In this document: positions 5,862 to 11,458 of the stretch, one piece after another
Position numbering within the stretch: position 1 is the first letter of the stretch
Layout of the letters: every line of letters begins with the position of its first letter
Assembly: GCA_945919165.1 (NCBI GenBank)
Contig: CAMEIZ010000048.1
Span: 1-11,458, forward strand
Direction of reading: 5' to 3'
DNA: 11,458 bases
Source: an uncultured Traorella sp.
GTDB lineage: Bacteria > Bacillota_I > Bacilli_A > Erysipelotrichales > Erysipelotrichaceae
Made by a program: the position numbers and the translations under genes
Notes under the pieces: generated by a model
Seen by the model: only the letters and a program-made list of their open reading frames with translations
The model's database searches: none
Told to the model about the DNA's origin: nothing

Positions 5862-6585
5862 ATTCATTATTCAATTGTACCGTGAATTCAAATATATCAC
5901 CCTTTGAAACTATCACAGAATAACAAACTATTTTATCATCACTGTATGATGTTCGCTTTACCAAAAGACCATACTGTTTTTTAGGACAATTCAGAAGTGA
6001 GCATTCATAATTGTTCAACTCTGTTGCTTTAAATGTTTCCGTTGCGTGATTGATACGTATTCCATAATCCTCTTCTAAAGTTTTATATAAACCCTTACGA
6101 CTAAAATCAATACTCAGCAGAAATTCATATGGATGATAGGGAAACCAAGCCTTCTCAACCATCACCGCTACATCTTCAGCAAGTCTTAATCTTTCCAAAT
6201 ACACGACTTGATCGTTTTCATTGATACCTAAATGGGAAGCAATACTATAGTTTGCTGCCATTATTTCTCTTTTTAGGATCTTGGTTGAAGAAATTTTTCC
6301 CTGCTTTTCCATTTCTTTTGAAAAGCTATACACATTGTTCAAATTTTGTACAATGCTGGTATTCAATACAAAAGTTCCCTTCCCTTGTATTTTTTCAATT
6401 TTTCCCTGTCGATCCAATTCATCAATCGCCAATCGAACCGTCATTCTAGAAACATTGTAAATTTCACAAAGTTCTCTTTCTGATGGTATCTTTTCACCTT
6501 TTTTTAAAGTTCCGTTTTTAATCTGTTCATCCAGTTGTTCAGCAAGTTTACAGTAAAGGGGAACTTTATTATAAACATTACTCAT
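5860..6585 (-). CDS. GntR-family transcriptional regulator, HutC/UTRA subfamily
   Basis: A 241-residue DNA-binding regulator. The N-terminal winged helix spans about residues 9-72, with PLYCKLAEQLDEQI, GEKIPSERELCEIYNVSRMTVRLAIDEL and the wing KIQGKGTFV, the hallmark of GntR proteins. Residues from about 90 to 235 form a UTRA ligand domain (LERLRLAEDVAVMVEKAWFPY, and a C-terminal strand ending DIFEFTVQL). HutC-type members commonly bind phosphosugars and repress sugar-uptake operons. The start is placed at ATG 6585: the promoter -10 box at 6610-6615 rules out the longer frame starting at 6630. AAGGA lies 12 nt upstream, a rather long spacing. Operator-like palindromes in its own promoter and before EIIA suggest autoregulation and control of the PTS genes. 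Confidence 0.93.
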   Translation of the reverse strand: MSNVYNKVPLYCKLAEQLDEQIKNGTLKKGEKIPSERELCEIYNVSRMTVRLAIDELDRQGKIEKIQGKGTFVLNTSIVQNLNNVYSFSKEMEKQGKISSTKILKREIMAANYSIASHLGINENDQVVYLERLRLAEDVAVMVEKAWFPYHPYEFLLSIDFSRKGLYKTLEEDYGIRINHATETFKATELNNYECSLLNCPKKQYGLLVKRTSYSDDKIVCYSVIVSKGDIFEFTVQLNNE

Positions 6586-6609
6586 ATTCTTTCTCTTTCC
6601 TTCGTTATC

Positions 6610-6638
6610 AGTATAACTTGTTATAACCACTTTGTCAA
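6610..6638 (-). promoter_or_regulatory. Promoter of the GntR regulator (near-consensus sigma-A)
   Basis: The minus strand has -35 TTGACA (6638-6633), exactly 17 bp of spacer, and -10 TATACT (6615-6610). Transcription would start near 6603, giving a leader of about 18 nt. The strength of the promoter suggests it is normally held down by a repressor. Confidence 0.85.
6612..6625. promoter_or_regulatory. Operator inside the GntR promoter
   Basis: TATAAC-TT-GTTATA is a perfect palindrome (6-bp arms, 2-bp spacer) occupying the spacer and the edge of the -10 box. A bound repressor would block RNA polymerase directly. It matches the palindrome at 5807-5822 over the half-site TGTTATAACC. Confidence 0.7.
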
Positions 6639-6647
6639 TACTTTTTT

Positions 6648-6661
6648 TGGCAGCGTTTTCA
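6648..6661 (-). promoter_or_regulatory. Catabolite-responsive element (cre), CcpA site
   Basis: The minus strand reads TGAAAACGCTGCCA, which fits the Bacillus cre consensus TGWAANCGNTNWCA at 13 of 14 positions (C instead of A/T at position 12). It lies 9 bp upstream of the -35 box of the regulator promoter, centred near -51. Sites there can activate or repress. Its presence before a PTS locus is what glucose control predicts. Confidence 0.6.
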
Positions 6662-6696
6662 TTTTTATCTTTTCATATCCTAATTCATGACATTTA

Positions 6697-7605
6697 TCAT
6701 TTTTCTGTCCATTTATCTATATCATGAAATATTTTACTCAGATAATCTTTTTCTTCTATATTGTACCAATGTACTTGCATTTGATTATTAAACCAGGTGT
6801 ATTGTCTCTTTGCGAAATTACGTGAATTCTTTTTAATAAGTTCTATAGTCGTGTTCAATTCAGCTTTATTTTCAAAATAATCCTTCCATTCTTTATAACC
6901 AATACCTTGAAGACTCTGAAGTTCCCAATCACTCTTTTCATGAATTAATGATTGTACTTCCTCTTTCAGTCCATCTTTCATCATCAAATCGACTCGTTGA
7001 TTAATCCTTTCATAGACTGTTTCACGTGACGCACTTAGCCCAATTACATATGCATCATAAATAGGCTGATGATTCTGTTTTTCTTCATCTTCACTTTTTT
7101 TATGTCCGAGATGTGTTCTCATCAATGCTCGTTCTACTCTTTTTCTATTATTTGGATGAATCGTCTCACAAGATTTTGGATCAATAATTTCTAACATTCG
7201 ATAGCATTCATCATCACTTCTTGATTTTAAAAATTGTGCAAATTTCTCATCAACTGCTTCTTCTTTGAATTCATAATCGTAATACAAGGATTTTATATAT
7301 AAACCTGTTCCTCCGCATACAATAGGCAGCTGATGTTTTACGTTCAATTCATGAACAATTTTTCTTGCTTCTTTTTGAAAAATCATGACATTAAATTCAT
7401 CTTTATATGAATAGCAATCTACCATATGATGTTTGATTCCTTGCATTTCTTCTTTGGTAACTTTCGCTGTTCCAATATTCATTTCTCTATAAACCTGCAT
7501 GGAATCTCCACTAATGATTTCTGTTTTATATCGTTTTGCTAATTGAATACTCAAAGATGTTTTTCCTACACCTGTAGGGCCTACGATAATTAATATTTTT
7601 TCCAT
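6697..7605 (-). CDS. miaA: tRNA dimethylallyltransferase (IPP transferase)
   Basis: Adds a dimethylallyl group from DMAPP to N6 of A37 in tRNAs reading UNN codons, the first step to ms2i6A. The protein is 302 residues, typical of MiaA. It shows the P-loop GPTGVGKT (9-16), the DSMQVY motif (34-39) with the catalytic aspartate, GTAKVT, CGGTGLYIKSLYYDY (about 96-110), NNRKRVERALMRT, and the aromatic C-terminal segment FAKRQYTWFNNQ. The start is ATG 7605: its A is shared with the mutL TAA stop (TAATG), and GAGGTGG lies just upstream. A longer in-frame extension to 7680 would overlap mutL and is not needed. In many Bacillota hfq follows miaA; here a PTS locus follows. I see no convincing terminator between miaA and the cre site. 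Confidence 0.97.
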   Translation of the reverse strand: MEKILIIVGPTGVGKTSLSIQLAKRYKTEIISGDSMQVYREMNIGTAKVTKEEMQGIKHHMVDCYSYKDEFNVMIFQKEARKIVHELNVKHQLPIVCGGTGLYIKSLYYDYEFKEEAVDEKFAQFLKSRSDDECYRMLEIIDPKSCETIHPNNRKRVERALMRTHLGHKKSEDEEKQNHQPIYDAYVIGLSASRETVYERINQRVDLMMKDGLKEEVQSLIHEKSDWELQSLQGIGYKEWKDYFENKAELNTTIELIKKNSRNFAKRQYTWFNNQMQVHWYNIEEKDYLSKIFHDIDKWTEK

Positions 7606-9389
7606 TATCCACCTCGATAGAAATCTTTTTCCAGCTGTTGATCCGTAATACAAATCATGGTTGGCCGTCCATGCGGACATGAAAATGGCTGTTCACATTT
7701 TTTTAAATCCAAAATCACTTGTTTCATTTCTTCTAAACTAAGCTTACGATTGAATCGTATACTTGAATGACAAGCTATTGAAGCTAAAACAGTTTTTCTA
7801 AGCTCTTCTAAATCAATCTTTTGATTTTTCTGGTAGAAATCTAAAATATCTTGCATAAACTTTGTAAGATCTGTGTCTTTTAGCCATATTGGTATTTCTC
7901 TTAGAATTAAAGCATCTTCTCCAAAGCATTCACATTCTATTTGCATATGTGCTAATAGTGCATTGATATCTTTTAGCTGAGCAAGTATTCCCGGTGTCGT
8001 TTGAATAATTTCAGGTATTAATAAAGTCTGCATTTGACATTTTTTAAAGATATTTCTTCTTAAGCATTCATAATGATACTTTTCCTGTGCTGCATGCTGA
8101 TCAATGATATAAAGACCTTTATCACCTTGTGCTAAAATATAATTTCCATGAAATTGTCCTATTACGGTTAATTCTGGAAAGGATGGATTTAATGGTTCTA
8201 TATATAATGTATCATTATCAGATATTTCCTCTTTTTCAATCATTTCTGTTTTGATAGACAGATCATTTGTTTTCTGATTGATTGGATTATAGTCGGATGC
8301 TTTTTTTTCAAAAACTTCTTCATAAATCTGATTTTGTTTATAAAGATCAAACGATGGCATTTCAACTTTCACTTTCTCTTTTACTGGCTGTATTTCTGGT
8401 ATCTGAAGATGATTTCGCAAAGCATTTTGAATCGTGGAATAAATAAGATTTTCCAATTGTTTTTCTTTTGAAAGTCGAACTTCCCATTTTGATGGATGAA
8501 CATTCACATCAATCAATTGGGCATCCATTTCAATATTCAGTACAACAATAGGATATCTATCTGAAGGCATGTAAGCGTGATAAGCATCCTGAATAGACTT
8601 ATAAAGACGCTGTTGACGTACCATTCGGTGATTCATATAAACATACATATAATATTTTGTTGCTCGTGTAATATTGGGCTGAATGGCATAACCACTAATA
8701 TGATAATCATCATCATGACTATCAATCAATATGGCACCTTTTGCACATTCTCTTCCAAAAATCTGTAAGATAACCTCTTGTAAGTTACCTTTTCCGGTTG
8801 TTTTAAAGGTCTCAACATTGTTATGTGTCAGTAAAAAAGAAATATGCGGATATCCTAATGCAAATTTTTGTACTACATCACTAATGAGTGAAAACTCATA
8901 TTGTGTTGTCTTTAAATGTTTATAACGAGCTGGTGTTTTAGCAAAAAGATTTTCAATGTCTATTTGTGTTCCTTTTGGTGTTGGATATGCTTGATAACTA
9001 ATTCTTTTTCCATAGTGAACCTGAATTCTTGTTGATTCTTTCCCATTATTTGTTTTGAGAGTAACTTCACTGACAGATGCAATGGAGGGTACTGCTTCTC
9101 CACGAAATCCTAATGAGTGTATATTCCACAAATCACTTTCTTCTTTTATTTTACTTGTCGCATGTCTCTCAAAAGCCATTGCCGCATCAATTTGATCCAT
9201 GCCATCACCATCATCTATAATGGTTATTTTTGACAATCCACCGTCATATATATGCACTTCAATATGATTAGCATGTGCATCAATTGAGTTTTCAATACAT
9301 TCTTTGACGATTCCCATGGGTCTTTCTACAACTTCACCGGCAGCAATCATATTGGTAATATGTTCATCCAGCTGTCTGATTTTGCTCAT
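7605..9389 (-). CDS. mutL: DNA mismatch repair protein MutL (endonuclease type)
   Basis: Links MutS recognition to strand incision. The 594 residues hold an N-terminal GHKL ATPase with ENSIDA (33-38), DDGDGMD (59-65), RHATSKI (75-81) and LGFRGEA (93-99), then the transducer domain. A variable linker runs from about 335 to 400, followed by the C-terminal dimerisation and nuclease domain. The nuclease motif DQHAAQEKYHYE (430-441) fits DQHA(X)2E(X)4E, with ACHSS (539-543) and CPHGRP (571-576) as the other metal-site elements. This is the MutH-independent nicking type. QTLLIP (454-459) resembles the beta-clamp binding motif of Bacillus MutL. The start at 9389 has AGGAG overlapping the mutS stop codon, 8 nt downstream of mutS. 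Confidence 0.98.
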   Translation of the reverse strand: MSKIRQLDEHITNMIAAGEVVERPMGIVKECIENSIDAHANHIEVHIYDGGLSKITIIDDGDGMDQIDAAMAFERHATSKIKEESDLWNIHSLGFRGEAVPSIASVSEVTLKTNNGKESTRIQVHYGKRISYQAYPTPKGTQIDIENLFAKTPARYKHLKTTQYEFSLISDVVQKFALGYPHISFLLTHNNVETFKTTGKGNLQEVILQIFGRECAKGAILIDSHDDDYHISGYAIQPNITRATKYYMYVYMNHRMVRQQRLYKSIQDAYHAYMPSDRYPIVVLNIEMDAQLIDVNVHPSKWEVRLSKEKQLENLIYSTIQNALRNHLQIPEIQPVKEKVKVEMPSFDLYKQNQIYEEVFEKKASDYNPINQKTNDLSIKTEMIEKEEISDNDTLYIEPLNPSFPELTVIGQFHGNYILAQGDKGLYIIDQHAAQEKYHYECLRRNIFKKCQMQTLLIPEIIQTTPGILAQLKDINALLAHMQIECECFGEDALILREIPIWLKDTDLTKFMQDILDFYQKNQKIDLEELRKTVLASIACHSSIRFNRKLSLEEMKQVILDLKKCEQPFSCPHGRPTMICITDQQLEKDFYRGG

Positions 9390-9397
9390 AAATTCTC

Positions 9398-11458
9398 CTA
9401 TCGATTTTTTAATTTATCCTGAATATCATAAAGGAATTCCATCGCTTCTCTTGGACTTAATGAATCAAGATCACATTGAGCTATTGTTTCACATAATTTC
9501 TTTTCAAATACATTCTCTTCTCGTTTAAACTCAAAATGACTTGCCTCATTAAGATCCAATTGCTTTTGTGATTCAAGTCCGGCTAATATCTGATTTGCTC
9601 TTTCTAAGATAGAATCCGGAAGTTTTGCCAGACGTGCTACATTAATTCCATAACTTTTATCTGCTTTTCCTTCTATGACTTTATAAAGAAAAGTAACATG
9701 ATCATTTTCTTCATGTACATCTACATGAAGATTTCGTATTGAATCATATTGTTTCTGAAGTGCTGTTAATTCATGATAATGTGTTGAAAACAGAGTTTTA
9801 GCATGAATGGTTTGATCAATGTATTCAATCATAGCATGTGCCAATGACATTCCATCATAGGTTGAAGTACCTCGACCGATTTCATCAAACAAGATCAATG
9901 AATTTTCAGTAGCATTCATCAGAGCATGATTCGCTTCTGTCATCTCTACCATAAAAGTAGACTGACCGCTCATAATATCATCACTGGCCCCAATCCTTGT
10001 AAAGATCTTATCAAATATTGGTAAGATTGCTTTTTTCGCAGGAACAAAACAACCTATTTGTGCCAAAATGACGATACTGGCAATCTGCCTCATAAAAGTA
10101 GATTTACCTCCCATATTAGGTCCAGTTATAATATCAATATCTTCGTTTTCTTCCATAACCAGAGAATTAGGTATATAACGATTTCCCTGTAACACTTTTT
10201 CTAATATAGGATGTCTGCCATCAATTAACTCAATACGATGTTGATTTGTAAATTTAGGGCGTACATAACCACTTTCATTTGAAACAACTGCTAAGGAATA
10301 AAGACAATCAATAATAGCACAGTTATTGGCAATTTCATGAAGTTTTGGCAAATATGTCTTGATTTCTTCTATTAATTCATTAAATAAACTGATTTCAAGT
10401 CGTATGCTTTTTTCCTGAGCATGAAGTATAGCATCTTCTTTTTCTTTTAATTCTTGTGTTACATATCGTTCACAATTTGTAAGTGTCTGTTTGCGTATAT
10501 AGCCATATTCTTCTTTTACTAAAGGAATGTTACCTTTTGAAACCTCAATATAATAACCAAATACACGATTATAACCAATCTTCAGATTTTTGATTTGTGT
10601 TTTTTCTCTTTCTTTTGCTTCAAATTCTAAAATCCATTCCTGAGAACTCTTTGAGAGTTTTTTATATTCGTCCAGCTGTTCATTATAACCTTCTACAAAA
10701 ATATTACCATCTTTTATATGAACTGGAGGATTATCTACAAAAGCATCTTTTAATTTTAAATACAGATTTTTACATGGATCACATTTTGCAAGATGTGCAT
10801 ATGGTTTGCAATTTTTTATTATTTCGAAAATACTAGGCACAACCGACAAAGTTGTTGCAAGGCGTACACAATCTTTTGGATTGGCATTTGAAATTGCAAC
10901 ACGTGCACATAGACGTTCTAAATCATAAACACTGGAAAGATATTCTTTCATCTCATCTTTCACAATAAAATTACTATTGAAAAAATCTATGGCATCTTCA
11001 CGGCGATTGATTTCATCAATATCCACAAGAGGCGCTTCTATCCACCTTCTCAGCATTCTGGATCCCATAGCACTTTCACAGTGATCTAAAAATGACCATA
11101 AAGTCTGTGATTTTGAATTCACTCTAAGCGGTTGTGTTAATTCCAAATTCTGACGTGTTGAAAAATCCATCTGCATCGTTTCTTCTTCACTGATAACTTC
11201 AACTCTGCTTAGATGAGACATGACTGTTTTTTGAGTTTCTTCTAAATAATTTGTCAGTTGACCAAAAGCATTTAAGATTCCTTTATGATCAATATGATCA
11301 ACTAAGTTTTCATAGACATCTCGGCAATAAATATTATCATTATAGGATAGTGTTATTTGAAGGTCCTCAATTACTTTTTTAAATTTTGAATCCAGTTTTG
11401 TATTTACTACTACTTCACGAACATTTTTAGCCAGTAAAAGACGAGTTAAAGCCTGAAT
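9398..11458 (-). CDS. mutS: DNA mismatch repair protein MutS, N-terminus beyond window
   Basis: Recognises mismatches and small loops in DNA as a dimer and recruits MutL using ATP. The frame is open to the right edge, so 686 residues are visible. A whole MutS has about 850-870, so most of the mismatch-binding domain I is outside the window. Visible are the connector domain, the core and clamp helices (TRQNLEL, SMGSRMLRRW-type lever segment), then Walker A GPNMGGKST (about 446-454 of the visible part), the Walker B segment LILFDEIGRGTS (about 521-532) and STHYHEL (about 558-564). The C-terminal end carries QKQLDL, similar to clamp-binding peptides. An internal ATG at 11221 is not the true start, because the codons upstream of it (TRLLLAKNVREVVV...) continue as MutS. 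It heads the mutS-mutL-miaA cluster. Confidence 0.97.
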   Translation of the reverse strand: MQALTRLLLAKNVREVVVNTKLDSKFKKVIEDLQITLSYNDNIYCRDVYENLVDHIDHKGILNAFGQLTNYLEETQKTVMSHLSRVEVISEEETMQMDFSTRQNLELTQPLRVNSKSQTLWSFLDHCESAMGSRMLRRWIEAPLVDIDEINRREDAIDFFNSNFIVKDEMKEYLSSVYDLERLCARVAISNANPKDCVRLATTLSVVPSIFEIIKNCKPYAHLAKCDPCKNLYLKLKDAFVDNPPVHIKDGNIFVEGYNEQLDEYKKLSKSSQEWILEFEAKEREKTQIKNLKIGYNRVFGYYIEVSKGNIPLVKEEYGYIRKQTLTNCERYVTQELKEKEDAILHAQEKSIRLEISLFNELIEEIKTYLPKLHEIANNCAIIDCLYSLAVVSNESGYVRPKFTNQHRIELIDGRHPILEKVLQGNRYIPNSLVMEENEDIDIITGPNMGGKSTFMRQIASIVILAQIGCFVPAKKAILPIFDKIFTRIGASDDIMSGQSTFMVEMTEANHALMNATENSLILFDEIGRGTSTYDGMSLAHAMIEYIDQTIHAKTLFSTHYHELTALQKQYDSIRNLHVDVHEENDHVTFLYKVIEGKADKSYGINVARLAKLPDSILERANQILAGLESQKQLDLNEASHFEFKREENVFEKKLCETIAQCDLDSLSPREAMEFLYDIQDKLKNR

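Noticed and set aside
6664..6696. Terminator between miaA and the regulator promoter
   Set aside because: Only weak, short inverted matches such as TGA...TCA are present, without a T-run, so no terminator is claimed.
7606..7680. Longer miaA start 25 codons upstream
   Set aside because: It would overlap mutL coding sequence and adds residues with no MiaA similarity. The ATG at 7605 has a ribosome binding site and precedes the P-loop at the usual distance.
1..11458. CRISPR array, tRNA/rRNA genes, riboswitch, phage or defence genes
   Set aside because: I found no regularly spaced repeats, no tRNA-like cloverleaf, no recognisable riboswitch core and no defence domains. Apart from the insertion sequence, the genes are housekeeping or sugar-transport genes.

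Overview
This 11.5 kb window is AT-rich with strong GGAGG-type ribosome binding sites, which points to a low-GC member of the Bacillota. The style of the mutS-mutL-miaA cluster, the PTS genes and the IS4-family element would fit a gut Erysipelotrichia/Coprobacillus-like organism, but that placement is impression, not proof. Every convincing gene lies on the minus strand, so the biological order runs from high to low coordinates.

From the right edge: mutS (5' end outside the window), mutL and miaA are packed with an 8-nt gap and a TAATG stop/start overlap, so they look like one operon for mismatch repair and tRNA modification. MutL carries the DQHA(X)2E(X)4E endonuclease motif, as expected of a MutH-independent mismatch-repair system.

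The middle (about 2950-6665) is a self-contained sugar phosphotransferase locus: a GntR/HutC-type regulator, EIIA, an SIS-domain phosphosugar-binding protein, EIIB and an ascorbate-family (UlaA-like) EIIC. The regulator promoter is a near-consensus TTGACA-17-TATACT. It has a palindromic operator between its boxes and a 13/14 match to the CcpA cre consensus just upstream. A matching palindrome lies in front of EIIA. This predicts autoregulation, substrate induction and glucose control. None of the ascorbate catabolic genes is present in the window, so the substrate is open.

Immediately downstream of EIIC is a complete 1,625-bp IS4-family (IS231-like) insertion sequence at 1305-2929. It has perfect 17-bp terminal inverted repeats and a perfect 10-bp target duplication (AGCTTTCGCT). 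Removing it and one duplication restores a perfect 8-bp stem with a GAAA loop: the element landed in what looks like the transcription terminator of the PTS operon. It carries its own bidirectional terminators near each end, plus a 15-bp perfect inverted repeat over its transposase promoter. Its transposase is split by a frameshift near 2039, so this copy is probably not autonomous although its ends are intact.

Beyond the element are a GNAT-type acetyltransferase with its own terminator and the start of tmk (thymidylate kinase), which runs off the left edge. I found no CRISPR array, tRNA, rRNA, riboswitch or phage gene. The strongest unusual structure is the IS-in-terminator arrangement together with its insulation elements.
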